Below, in pieces: positions 36,463-45,022 of a DNA stretch of 64,000 bases. Within the stretch, counting starts at the first letter, position 1. Every line of letters starts with the position of its first letter. Source of the stretch: Carnimonas bestiolae (GTDB taxonomy: Bacteria; Pseudomonadota; Gammaproteobacteria; Pseudomonadales; Halomonadaceae); assembly GCF_051251125.1 (NCBI RefSeq), contig NZ_JBPCZL010000002.1. One strand, written 5' to 3'. Position numbers and translations under genes: made by a program. The notes under the pieces were generated by a model that had not been told where the DNA came from, did not search any database, and saw only the letters and a list, made by a program, of their open reading frames with translations.

Positions 36463-38575
36463 GTCCGTCATCATGCTATGTCTTATGGCCCTGATAGCGG
36501 CGGCATTGTGTATGCCGCAAGGCCGTGCCCTGGCGGCGGATGACAGCAAAACCATCGATACCCAGCAGTTAGTGAAGGTGCTCAGCGATGACCAGCAGCG
36601 AGCAGCGCTGATCAAGGCGCTGGAGCAGGTAGAAGACAGCACCGCCGAATCACCTCCGGAGGGCGACACTGATACTGCGGCCGATCCCGACGAAGAACAG
36701 GGCATATTAGGTGCGATCACCACTGGCTTCGACAGTATGCAGGACGGGTTGACCGGCGAAGACAGCGTCGCGACGCGATGGAAGCACCTTTGGAACGCGA
36801 GTGAGCAGGATGCCAAAACACTATCGGCGCGCAACTCAACTTCCTTCGTGACAGCGAGTACTCACTTCGTCTATATGCTCATACTGTGGGGCGCCGCCTT
36901 TGTATGTATTCGCTATATAGGGAGAACGCTGCTTCGGCGCGGGCTGTCTGAGCAGTGGCGTACAACCCACCGGCAACTTAACGCAATTATTGATCAGTGG
37001 CTGATACGCCCGATTCCTGCAGCGTTATCGATGCTGATTGCGCTCTCCTGCTTCCATTGGTTAATTCCTCAGGATCTTGGCGCGAGCATCGCTTTGGCAC
37101 TTTGCTACGCGTTCAGCTTGGGAACGCTTGTGGCCTCCATCTGTTTATCGCTGGCGATGATTGGCAGTTCGGTGCATCGCGGGCATGCGATGCGAATTCT
37201 CGCCAAAAGAGCCTATATACCGCTGTCCATCATTATTGCGCTGGCTGGCTTGAGCAATGTCCTAACGGCTTCGCCGCTCACCGGGCATCTGGGCGAGTCG
37301 CTATCAGCGTTAACGGCTCGCATCATTGGCGTCATCGGCTGTATCGCATTGATTGTGTGGTCGCAGATATTCCGTCGTGCGGTAGGTCACTTGATTTACA
37401 ACGGCAGTCTCGCATTCCGACACGAGCGAGCCCCTTCCATCGATCGCAGCCTTGCCATCCTAGCGAAGCTCTGGCCGCTTTCAGTGACCATCATGTGCGT
37501 TGTCATGGGCTACCGGTTGGTCATGGCTCGTACCACCGAAAGCAGCGTATTTATCCCGCTGCTGGTGACCACGGCCATCGTCGTTATCGCCATTAACCTG
37601 ATGGCACTGATTCGCCAGAAGCTGCTGACCATCTCTGCCGACGGTACCTCGGAACTTAGCGCTAGACTGCGACGGCTACTGCTGACGGTAGCCAACATCA
37701 TCATCGTGTTGATTAGCCTGGAGTTAATCAGCCGCGTTTGGGGCGGCTCCTTCTACGCTATCGTTAATGCCAATACCGCTGGCCGCTTATTCAGCAATGC
37801 CGTGTTGTCGTGCACCGTGGTGGTGATTATCGCTTTCGTGTGCTGGATTGTTGTCGATGGCTTGATCAAGCGCGCGCTCGACCCTTCTGCCGGACGGCGC
37901 AACAGCATGCCGAGCCTGCGCGTACGCACGCTATTGCCGCTGCTACGCAACGTGGTCAAGATTATTCTCAGCGTTATCACGGTAATTACCGTACTGAGCA
38001 ATATTGGCATCAACGTAGGGCCGCTCATCGCTAGTGCGGGGGTTGTTGGTCTGGCCATCAGTTTTGGCTCACAGCAGTTGGTGAAGGACGTCATCACTGG
38101 CTTCTTCAATATCATTGAAGACACCATGTCGATTGGTGATTACGTCGAGGTCAATGGCCGCTCTGGTACGGTTGAGAGCATCAGCATTCGTACCTTGAGC
38201 CTGCGCGACGACAACGGCGCGCTGGTGTCCATTCCCTTCAGTCAGATTACCGCGGTGCGTAACACCTCGCGTAAATTTGCCTATGCGGTCATCGACTTGC
38301 GCTTTACGCTCGATAGCGATTTAGCGACGCTGCTGGAGCTTGTGAAACAGACCGGAGACGAAATCAGCCATTCGCAAGAACAGCGCTATAACCTGCTGGG
38401 GCTTTACGAGAATAAAGGGCTCACCAATGTGACCAACGAAGGTTATCTGGTGGGTGGGCGTTTCCGCACTACCGTGAGCGGCTCGGCGGTGGTGAAGCGT
38501 GCGTTCTACCTAGCGCTGGCGCAGAAGGTACAGCAAACGGACAACGTCTCGTTCTCCCGTACCTACACGGGCTAA
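36440..38575 (+). CDS. Large MscS-family mechanosensitive channel (YbiO-like)
   Basis: 711 residues from the ATG at 36440, which opens a good signal peptide (MYRTRFYKSVIMLCLMALIA..., cleavage near ALA-AD); ATG at 36380 is also in frame. An acidic periplasmic region (about 30-110) precedes about ten to eleven helices. The pore helix IGINVGPLIASAGVVGLAISFGSQQLVKDVITGFF and the beta domain IEDTMSIGDYVEVNGRSGTVESISIRTLSLRD are classic MscS. Size and layout match E. coli YbiO (741). It releases solutes on hypo-osmotic shock. Terminator follows. Confidence 0.9.
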   Translation: MYRTRFYKSVIMLCLMALIAAALCMPQGRALAADDSKTIDTQQLVKVLSDDQQRAALIKALEQVEDSTAESPPEGDTDTAADPDEEQGILGAITTGFDSMQDGLTGEDSVATRWKHLWNASEQDAKTLSARNSTSFVTASTHFVYMLILWGAAFVCIRYIGRTLLRRGLSEQWRTTHRQLNAIIDQWLIRPIPAALSMLIALSCFHWLIPQDLGASIALALCYAFSLGTLVASICLSLAMIGSSVHRGHAMRILAKRAYIPLSIIIALAGLSNVLTASPLTGHLGESLSALTARIIGVIGCIALIVWSQIFRRAVGHLIYNGSLAFRHERAPSIDRSLAILAKLWPLSVTIMCVVMGYRLVMARTTESSVFIPLLVTTAIVVIAINLMALIRQKLLTISADGTSELSARLRRLLLTVANIIIVLISLELISRVWGGSFYAIVNANTAGRLFSNAVLSCTVVVIIAFVCWIVVDGLIKRALDPSAGRRNSMPSLRVRTLLPLLRNVVKIILSVITVITVLSNIGINVGPLIASAGVVGLAISFGSQQLVKDVITGFFNIIEDTMSIGDYVEVNGRSGTVESISIRTLSLRDDNGALVSIPFSQITAVRNTSRKFAYAVIDLRFTLDSDLATLLELVKQTGDEISHSQEQRYNLLGLYENKGLTNVTNEGYLVGGRFRTTVSGSAVVKRAFYLALAQKVQQTDNVSFSRTYTG

Positions 38576-38611
38576 GCCATTTTTGGAGCATCTTTCAGCC
38601 CGCAAATAATA

Positions 38612-38645
38612 AAGAAGGGATGCAGCCAATGCTGCATCCCTTCTT
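38612..38645. terminator. Bidirectional intrinsic terminator
   Basis: AAGAAGGGATGCAGC, CAAT loop and its exact complement, a 15-bp stem between the convergent channel and poxB genes. Confidence 0.88.
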
Positions 38646-38698
38646 CTTATCACGGCCAGCGATGTCAGACGGGCATTACGCCCAGGCTAACGACGTTT

Positions 38699-40426
38699 TT
38701 ACGACCGCAGCAGCGGAATATTATCGCGTGCCAGGTCGATAAGCTCATCCCCGCGACCGCTCATGACAGCTCGCAGCATGTAAAGGCTAAAGCCTTTGGC
38801 CTGAGCCGCCTTGATTTGCGGTGGCAGCGACAGCTCCTGCGATGCCGTCCACACGTCGATAATGACCGGGCCATCGTGATTGAACGCTTCCGACAACGCC
38901 TCATCGAGCTCTTCGGCCTTCTCGACACGAATCCCTTTGACGCCTATCGCATTCGCCATATCAGCGTAATTGATATTGTCGTACTTGGTCGTATCGTCGA
39001 TGAATCCTGCGGCCTTCATCTCCATTGCCACGAAGCCCAGCAGGGAGTTGTTGAAGACCACGACCTTCACGGGCAACTTACGTTCACGCAGCGTGATAAC
39101 GTCGCCGAGCAGCATGCTCAGACCGCCGTCACCTGAAAGCGATACAACCTGGCGCTGCGGATGCGCCGCTTGAATCCCAAGCGCCATCGGCAGTGCAGTG
39201 GCCATTGAGCCGTGAGTAAAGGAGCCGGTGAGATGACGCTTGCCGTTCATATGCAGATAGCGTGCTGACCACACCGTCGGCTCGCCCACATCACAGGTGA
39301 AGGCCGCGTCTTCGTCAGCCAAGGCACTGATACGCGCTGCAATGTGCTGTGGGTGCAGTGCATAGCCCTCTTTCGAAGGTACCGCCAGATCGTCGAGCCC
39401 TTCGCGGGATTTGCGGTAATGCTTTTGGCTCGCCTCCAGGAAACGCGTGTTGTCGTGCTCTTCAAGCTTGGGAAGCAGCGCTTGCACAGTGGCTTTCACA
39501 TCACCTACCAGCCCCCATTTGAGCGGCGTGCGGCGTCCCAAATGGTGCGGCCGCGTATCGATTTGAATCACGTTGCCATGCTCGGGGTAGAAATCGCGGT
39601 AGGGGAAGTTACTGCCCAGCACCAGCAGGCAGTCACACTCCTTCATCGCTTTGTAGCCAGACGCAAAGCCAATTAGCCCGGTCATGCCGACATCGTAGGG
39701 GTTGTCATACTCAACCGCGTTTTTACCCCTGAGAGCGTGGATAACGGGCGCCTTGAGCTTTTCGGCCAGGGCCACTACTTCATCGTGCGCGCCCATGCAG
39801 CCATAGCCACACAGCATGGCGATCTTCTTCTCGCCATTAAGGTATTCCGCGATCTCATCGAGGCGCGGTTCTGGCGGAGTCACTACCGGCGCCACCGGGT
39901 CGGTCCACTGGCTTTCCTTGATCGGTGCTTCAGCAAGCGCAACATCCCCCGGAATCACGACAACGGAGACGGAGCGATTGAGAATGGCACTGCGCATGGC
40001 AGTTTCGAGCACGCGCGGCAACTGCTCGGCGTGGCTGACCAACTCGCAATAGTCGCTACAGGGTTTGAACAGTGACTCTGGATGAGTCTCCTGGAAGTAG
40101 CCCAGACCAAGCTCACTGGAGGGAATCTGAGCAGCAATAGCAAGCATCGGTACCTTGGCACGCTGGGCTTCGAACAGCCCGTTGATCAGGTGAAGGTTAC
40201 CGGGACCACAGGATCCGGCACATACCGACAAACCGCCGGTGATATCAGCATCGGCACAAGCGGCCAAAGCACCCGCTTCCTCGTGGCGTACGCCAATCCA
40301 CTCGACGTTGCCGTTCTTGCGCAGGCTTTCGGTAATCCCATTGAGGGAATCGCCGGGCAATCCCCACACGCGCTTAACTCCCGCTTTCTCGAGCGTATCA
40401 ACCAATAGATCGGCAACCGTTGCCAT
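38699..40426 (-). CDS. poxB: Pyruvate dehydrogenase (quinone) / pyruvate oxidase
   Basis: 575 residues from the ATG at 40426 (AAGGAG upstream). TPP enzyme: VKRVWGLPGDSLNGI with catalytic Glu50 in GVRHEEAGALAACADA (same number as E. coli PoxB), FAD-binding middle domain, and TPP motif GDGGLSMLLGDVITLRERKLPVKVVVFNN. The C-terminal amphipathic membrane-binding tail looks short. It converts pyruvate to acetate and CO2, passing electrons to quinone. An array of 14 octamers lies 185 bp upstream of the start. Confidence 0.93.
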   Translation of the reverse strand: MATVADLLVDTLEKAGVKRVWGLPGDSLNGITESLRKNGNVEWIGVRHEEAGALAACADADITGGLSVCAGSCGPGNLHLINGLFEAQRAKVPMLAIAAQIPSSELGLGYFQETHPESLFKPCSDYCELVSHAEQLPRVLETAMRSAILNRSVSVVVIPGDVALAEAPIKESQWTDPVAPVVTPPEPRLDEIAEYLNGEKKIAMLCGYGCMGAHDEVVALAEKLKAPVIHALRGKNAVEYDNPYDVGMTGLIGFASGYKAMKECDCLLVLGSNFPYRDFYPEHGNVIQIDTRPHHLGRRTPLKWGLVGDVKATVQALLPKLEEHDNTRFLEASQKHYRKSREGLDDLAVPSKEGYALHPQHIAARISALADEDAAFTCDVGEPTVWSARYLHMNGKRHLTGSFTHGSMATALPMALGIQAAHPQRQVVSLSGDGGLSMLLGDVITLRERKLPVKVVVFNNSLLGFVAMEMKAAGFIDDTTKYDNINYADMANAIGVKGIRVEKAEELDEALSEAFNHDGPVIIDVWTASQELSLPPQIKAAQAKGFSLYMLRAVMSGRGDELIDLARDNIPLLRS

Positions 40427-40610
40427 GACGTACTCCTTCTCACTATCTGCCGTGGATGGGAAACGCAGCCAGTGCCTGCTGCCAAGCAAGGTAGGCTTAA
40501 AGTTATTCACCGTACCCCAATATCAATAGTCCGTCAGCCACTTTACATAAGTCCATACATAAACAGGCCGCACGGGTAACGCAGCGATAGCCGAATCCTG
40601 AGTGGGACGT

Positions 40611-40722
40611 GGCAGCGTGGCAGCGTGGCAGCGTGGCAGCGTGGCAGCGTGGCAGCGTGGCAGCGTGGCAGCGTGGCAGCGTGGCAGCGTGGCAGCGTGG
40701 CAGCGTGGCAGCGTGGCAGCGT
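40611..40722 (+). repeat. Octanucleotide tandem repeat, 14 perfect copies of GGCAGCGT
   Basis: Exactly 112 bp of uninterrupted GGCAGCGT between divergent poxB and the small lipoprotein gene. Units are identical, indicating recent expansion or active slippage. The unit length is not a multiple of three and the array lies in non-coding DNA, so copy-number change would shift promoter spacing rather than extend a protein. Confidence 0.97.
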
Positions 40723-40881
40723 GGCGAGGCTAAATTCCAGCTATCCAACCGACAAGCCCCTTGCCGCACTATCGCCACAGCAAGTGCCAATGTTCTGGCG
40801 GTGTATCTTCTACGCTATTATCTGCAGCGATGACGAAGCCGATTAACCACTAACAACATGGCGCAACAGGAGTTCGATTGC

Positions 40882-41259
40882 ATGAAACCCAACGGCGTGA
40901 AAGCCACCATAGGATTGTGTGTTGCCACCTGTTTGGCGATAGCGTTGGCAGGCTGTCATGGCAAGGACGATGACGCTAACTCTGAATCATCTTCCGGTAA
41001 GGCTGAACACCATGCTACCGCGCCATCTCGCAGCGAGAGCGCCCCAGCAGATAGCCAGCCTGCATCGCAAGCGGATACACCAGCGAACAAAGCGCCTGCG
41101 CATCAGCCTGAGAAAAACGGTCTAACCGCAGCTGACTGCACTCGTTCGCAGTGGAAGCGAATCAATTGCACCAACAAAGGCAATAGCTGTATCGAAAAGC
41201 AGATTGATCAAATGGGCAAATACCAACGCTGCAAAAACGCTGGACTGCTAGAGAAGTAA
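40882..41259 (+). CDS. Small Cys-rich putative lipoprotein
   Basis: 125 residues from the ATG at 40882 (AGGAG 9-10 nt upstream), preferred over an ATG eight codons earlier because it gives a standard lipoprotein signal: MKPNGVKATIGLCVATCLAI then ALAGC with the lipidation Cys25. A low-complexity Ser/Ala/Pro/Glu linker (about 26-85) follows. A compact C-terminal unit with four Cys (DCTRSQWKRINC, NSCIEKQIDQMGKYQRC) is spaced as if for two disulphides. Family not recognised; probably periplasmic face of the outer membrane. Confidence 0.75.
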   Translation: MKPNGVKATIGLCVATCLAIALAGCHGKDDDANSESSSGKAEHHATAPSRSESAPADSQPASQADTPANKAPAHQPEKNGLTAADCTRSQWKRINCTNKGNSCIEKQIDQMGKYQRCKNAGLLEK

Positions 41260-41304
41260 GCTAGCGTGATGCCGTCACATGCCTGATAGCGATGTGATCC
41301 AAAC

Positions 41305-41337
41305 AAAAGCCCCGCGAGCTATGCTCGCGGGGCTTTT
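41305..41337. terminator. Bidirectional intrinsic terminator
   Basis: AAAAGCCCCGCGAGC, a 3-nt loop and its complement GCTCGCGGGGCTTTT; 15-bp stem between the lipoprotein gene and rsmE. Confidence 0.9.
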
Positions 41338-41359
41338 GTTAACACCTTCCATCTCGCCA

Positions 41360-42097
41360 CTAAAGATCGCCGTAGCGGCTTTGCAGAATACTCAGCGCTA
41401 CCAGCGGTGCTGTTTCAGTGCGCAGAATGCGTGGACCAAAAGTGCGCGGTACAAAATGCAGGCTGCGAGCCAACGCCACTTCTGCGTCGCTGAAGCCACC
41501 TTCGGGGCCGATCAACAACGATGTTTCACGTGAAACATTGCCGTCGAAAGGGTCACCCTCAACAGCGCCGCCAGCCTCCCCCGGATGCAATATCCAGCGC
41601 AGCGGGCCATGCTGCCCTTCCAGCCAGTCAGAGAGCCGACGCGGAGAATTGATACGTGGCAGCCAGGCGCGCCCGCACTGTTCGCAGGCGCTCACCGCAA
41701 CACCACGCCAATGGGCCAGTTTTTTGGCTTCCCGCTCATCGTTCAAGCGCACATCGGCGCGCTCGCTGTACAGCGGGGTGATCTCGGCAACACCCAGCTC
41801 GGTCGCTTTCTGGACCACGAAGTCCATGCGCTCGCCCTTGGACACCACCTGACCAAGGTGGACGCGCAACGGTGACTCTGGCAATGGCTCACGCTTGGCA
41901 ACTACGCGCACATCGACCTGCCGCCGTTCGACGCTGGCGACCAGCGCATCGACCTCACAGCCGCGTCCATCAAACAACCGCAGCGACTGCCCTTCCCGCG
42001 CTCGCATCACGCGCCCCACATGGCGCGCCTGAGCATCTGGCAGGGTAATCTCCTGCCCAACCAGTGACTCAAGCGCTAAATCGAGATAGATGCGCAT
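41360..42097 (-). CDS. rsmE: 16S rRNA (uracil1498-N3)-methyltransferase
   Basis: 245-residue SPOUT enzyme. N-terminal PUA-like domain (QARHVGRVMRAREGQSLRLFDGRG), then VSKGERMDFVVQKATELGV, and knot-forming LLIGPEGGFSDAEV (194-207) plus FGPRILRTETAPLVALSILQ. It methylates U1498 of 16S rRNA in the mature 30S subunit. Residues 188-192 (VSRET) are encoded by a perfect parS site immediately before the SAM-binding knot, where family members vary in sequence. Confidence 0.95.
   Translation of the reverse strand: MRIYLDLALESLVGQEITLPDAQARHVGRVMRAREGQSLRLFDGRGCEVDALVASVERRQVDVRVVAKREPLPESPLRVHLGQVVSKGERMDFVVQKATELGVAEITPLYSERADVRLNDEREAKKLAHWRGVAVSACEQCGRAWLPRINSPRRLSDWLEGQHGPLRWILHPGEAGGAVEGDPFDGNVSRETSLLIGPEGGFSDAEVALARSLHFVPRTFGPRILRTETAPLVALSILQSRYGDL
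41522..41537. promoter_or_regulatory. parS site 1 (ParB-binding centromere element), inside rsmE
   Basis: TGTTTCACGTGAAACA, a perfect 16-bp palindrome identical to the chromosomal parS consensus; extended by one base pair each side (A...T). It is read through as VSRET in RsmE. Confidence 0.95.
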
Positions 42098-42103
42098 TCA
42101 GAT

Positions 42104-42559
42104 TCAAGCGTTGTTCTGCTGTTCCTGCTTCTGAGCATAGAGCGCATCGAAGTTGACCGGCGCCAGCATCAGCGTCGGGAAGCTGCCACGGTTCACAAGG
42201 CTATCGATGCATTCACGCGCATAAGGGAACAGGATGTTGGGGCAGAACGCGTTCAGCGTGTGATCAAGCTGCGCGCCTTCAAGACCAGAAATGGAGAACA
42301 GGCCCGCTTGCTGTACATCTGCCAGGAACGCTGTGGTCTGCTCTTCGCCGTTGAACACCTGAGCAGTAACGTGAACCGTTACTTCGTAAAGGTCGTCGGC
42401 CAGCTTGGTGAAGGCGTTATCAACGTCCAGCTTGACCTTGGGCTGGAAAGGCTGCTGGAAGATGGTCGGGGAATTCGGGGACTCGAAAGAAATGTCCTTG
42501 ACGTAAACACGCTGCAGCGCGAACTGAATATTGCTTTCCTGGGCGTTGCCTTCACTCAT
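42104..42559 (-). CDS. secB: Protein-export chaperone SecB
   Basis: 151 residues: FALQRVYVKDISFESPNSP (12-30) and the central ADDLYEVTVHVTAQV block, LNAFCPNILFPYARECIDSLVNRGSFPTLMLAPVNF near the C-terminus. It holds precursor proteins unfolded and hands them to SecA. Lies between rsmE and a rhodanese gene; the grxC gene often found beside secB is not here. Confidence 0.96.
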   Translation of the reverse strand: MSEGNAQESNIQFALQRVYVKDISFESPNSPTIFQQPFQPKVKLDVDNAFTKLADDLYEVTVHVTAQVFNGEEQTTAFLADVQQAGLFSISGLEGAQLDHTLNAFCPNILFPYARECIDSLVNRGSFPTLMLAPVNFDALYAQKQEQQNNA

Positions 42560-42670
42560 GGGGAAGTTCTCTCATTAAAGGTAACAGAATGGGGTTACGC
42601 ACTTGCTGGCCGTTATAAATCGACCGTTGGGCGTGTGACAGCGACGCCCTGAAGAGCGGCTGCCGACACA

Positions 42671-43105
42671 TTACTTTTTCTTTGATTTGTTGACGGTGGG
42701 CAGATCATCAGCCTGCCACTGCGCCATACCACCACGCAGACGCTTCACTTTAGTGAAGCCTGCCTTCTCAAGCTTAAGCGCTGCAGCAGAGGACTGCTGC
42801 CCCGCCTTGCACACCAAAATAACCGGCTGATCCTTGAAGTTCTCAAGCTCGCCGAGGCGAGATTCCAGCTTGCCGTTGGGAATATTGATAGCGCCAGCGA
42901 TATACCCCGCCTTGAATTCCTTCGCTTCACGCAAATCAACGATCTGTGCATCTTCGCGATTGATCAAATGCGTAGCTTCACTCGAGCTTACCGCGTTAGC
43001 TCCCGAGCGACGGGCTTCGTAGAGCGCCCATATCAACAACACAACAACAAAGGCACCGACCAGCAGGGGATGGTGAGTAGCGAACTCTAAAAATCTGTCA
43101 AACAT
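42671..43105 (-). CDS. Membrane-anchored rhodanese-like protein (YibN family)
   Basis: 144 residues from the ATG at 43105, chosen because MFDRFLEFATHHPLLVGAFVVVLLIWALYEARR gives the family's N-terminal membrane anchor (about 13-30); the upstream open frame is not conserved. Rhodanese domain about 43-132 with active Cys in VILVCKAGQQSSAAA and the closing GGMAQWQ. Likely persulphide or sulphurtransferase function in the cytoplasm at the inner membrane. Conserved yibN-secB neighbourhood. Confidence 0.88.
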   Translation of the reverse strand: MFDRFLEFATHHPLLVGAFVVVLLIWALYEARRSGANAVSSSEATHLINREDAQIVDLREAKEFKAGYIAGAINIPNGKLESRLGELENFKDQPVILVCKAGQQSSAAALKLEKAGFTKVKRLRGGMAQWQADDLPTVNKSKKK

Positions 43106-43471
43106 GGGGATAAATAACTCTTGAACATCCGGGAACGTACGATTGTGCCGAGTATACACTGAGCCTACGGTCATTTCACCGGACGACGTTATTTGTAGGC
43201 ACTGCGCACGCAAGGGGTGGCTGCGCCTTAAATCAAGCTGCGCTATCATCCCTAACAACTATCGCTCAAGGTAGCTCAGTGAGGCCAAACGCGCGTCCTT
43301 GACTACACTCGGTTGATCGAATGCTGGCTTATACGGTGCTGTCCCGTTCGTACTAACAACGCCTTCGCGCTCAAGCAGCACTTAGGCATTGAATCAACGC
43401 ATCAGCCTCGCTTTACCAGACAACCGACGCAACTCGACTATGGCGGCACTCTTTACGCCGGTGACACCCCT

Positions 43472-45022
43472 ATGACGATTGACCGCAGCATCCCGCAGTA
43501 CAGCAATGCGCACGCCAAGACACCCGCGACAACAGCCCGGCTGAGCCGTTATGGCGTTGGCGCACTGCTTTCGCTATTGCTGGCTGCCCCCATGGCACAT
43601 GCCGACCGGGTAGATGTGCCAGCACAGCAACTGCGCCAGATCAATCAGGACATCACCCGTGCGCAAGGCCACCTGCGCGCCACTCAGGGCAAACGTGCGC
43701 GAGCGCAACGCGACTTGCGACTTGCCGAAGAGAACTTGGCCAACACCCACACCACCCTTGCAAAACTGACTCGTCAGCACAGCGATACCACCAAGCGACT
43801 GAGCACGCTATCCAATCAATTAACTGCGTTGGAGAAAGAAGCCAGCCAACAGCGCAAGGCGCTGGCCGCTCAGCTGAATGCGCTTTACCGCTTGGGCAAG
43901 GACCCGGAAATCAAGCTGTTGCTTGAGCAGAAAGATCCCACCCAATTGGCGCGCTATCAGCGCTATTTGAACGCGATTGAAGGAGCACGCCGAGATCGGC
44001 TTGAAGCACTGGCCAAGCTCAATGACAAGATTACCGCCAATCGCGACGAGACCCAGCAACAACAGCAGCGCTTGGACAAGCTGATTGCCGCACAACGTGA
44101 CAATGAAAAAACACTCACCGCGCAGCAGGCGCAGCGCCAGAGTGTGCTGAAAGAACTTAACCAGAGTTACAGCAGCGCCCAATCACGTCTGAGCGATCTA
44201 GGCAGCCAGCGCGATCAGGCTGAGCAAACGCTGGCGCGCATTGAGCGTGAGGTCGCGGCCGCACGCGCAGCCGCCGCACGCCGCGCCGAGCAACAGCGCA
44301 AACAGGCCGCCGAGCGTCGCCGCCGACAGGCCGAGCAAGAGCGCCGCGCCCGAGAAACGGCCAAATTAGCTGAATCTCAGCGCAAAAAAGCTGAGCAGGA
44401 GCAACAGCGACAAGCTGAGCAACATCAGCAGCAGCCAGCCGAGCAGCCTTCTCATAGCGCGCCGGATACCACCACGCCTACACCGCCACCGAAACCAGCA
44501 GAATCGCAGAATAGCGATACTCATCAGCTGACAGCGGAAGAGATGAGTGCGGAGGCGCCGTCAACCGCGAGCGAGCCTGAGACGCCTTCTCCTGCGCCCA
44601 CCAGTGCAAGCAGTAGCGAGGATGCACCGCGTAGTCTACCGGGCGCCCGATGGGCCGGAAGGTGGCCAATCAATGGTGTGGTGGCTTCTGGCTATGGTCA
44701 GGGCGAGGGTATCAACAAGAATGGCATCATGCTCAGTGCGCCCGAAGGCACGCCAATCCACGCGCTGCGCGCAGGACAAGTAGTCTTTGCCAGCTGGCTG
44801 AACGGCTTCGGCTATCTCGTGATTCTCGATCACGGCAGCAGTTTGTCAGTGTATGCGCATAACCAGCGCAACTCGGTATCGGTGGGTGACAGCGTTAAAC
44901 GCGGCACCGTGATTGGCAACGTAGGCGATACCGGCGGTCTTTCCTCACCGGCACTTTATTTCGAAGTGCGCCGCGGAGGACGGCCTATCAATCCCAATGC
45001 CTGGGTAACCGCCTCACACTGA
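43472..45022 (+). CDS. envC: Murein hydrolase activator EnvC
   Basis: 516 residues from the ATG at 43472; open frame further upstream rejected because the signal peptide (YGVGALLSLLLAAPMAHA) follows this ATG. Long coiled coil (about 45-330) with Arg/Glu/Gln-rich repeats, then a Pro/Thr/Ser linker, and a C-terminal LytM/M23 fold (about 398-510). LytM zinc ligands are degenerate (NKNGIMLSAPEG lacks His and Asp; LYFEVR has Tyr for His), the mark of EnvC-type activators of the amidases AmiA/AmiB rather than true hydrolases. Its stop codon overlaps ctpA by one base. Confidence 0.93.
   Translation: MTIDRSIPQYSNAHAKTPATTARLSRYGVGALLSLLLAAPMAHADRVDVPAQQLRQINQDITRAQGHLRATQGKRARAQRDLRLAEENLANTHTTLAKLTRQHSDTTKRLSTLSNQLTALEKEASQQRKALAAQLNALYRLGKDPEIKLLLEQKDPTQLARYQRYLNAIEGARRDRLEALAKLNDKITANRDETQQQQQRLDKLIAAQRDNEKTLTAQQAQRQSVLKELNQSYSSAQSRLSDLGSQRDQAEQTLARIEREVAAARAAAARRAEQQRKQAAERRRRQAEQERRARETAKLAESQRKKAEQEQQRQAEQHQQQPAEQPSHSAPDTTTPTPPPKPAESQNSDTHQLTAEEMSAEAPSTASEPETPSPAPTSASSSEDAPRSLPGARWAGRWPINGVVASGYGQGEGINKNGIMLSAPEGTPIHALRAGQVVFASWLNGFGYLVILDHGSSLSVYAHNQRNSVSVGDSVKRGTVIGNVGDTGGLSSPALYFEVRRGGRPINPNAWVTASH

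Noticed and set aside
40503..40846. Open frames through the octamer array (AAWQRGSV and RCHAATLP repeats)
   Set aside because: An 8-bp unit read three times gives an 8-residue periodic peptide by necessity. No start signal or domain.
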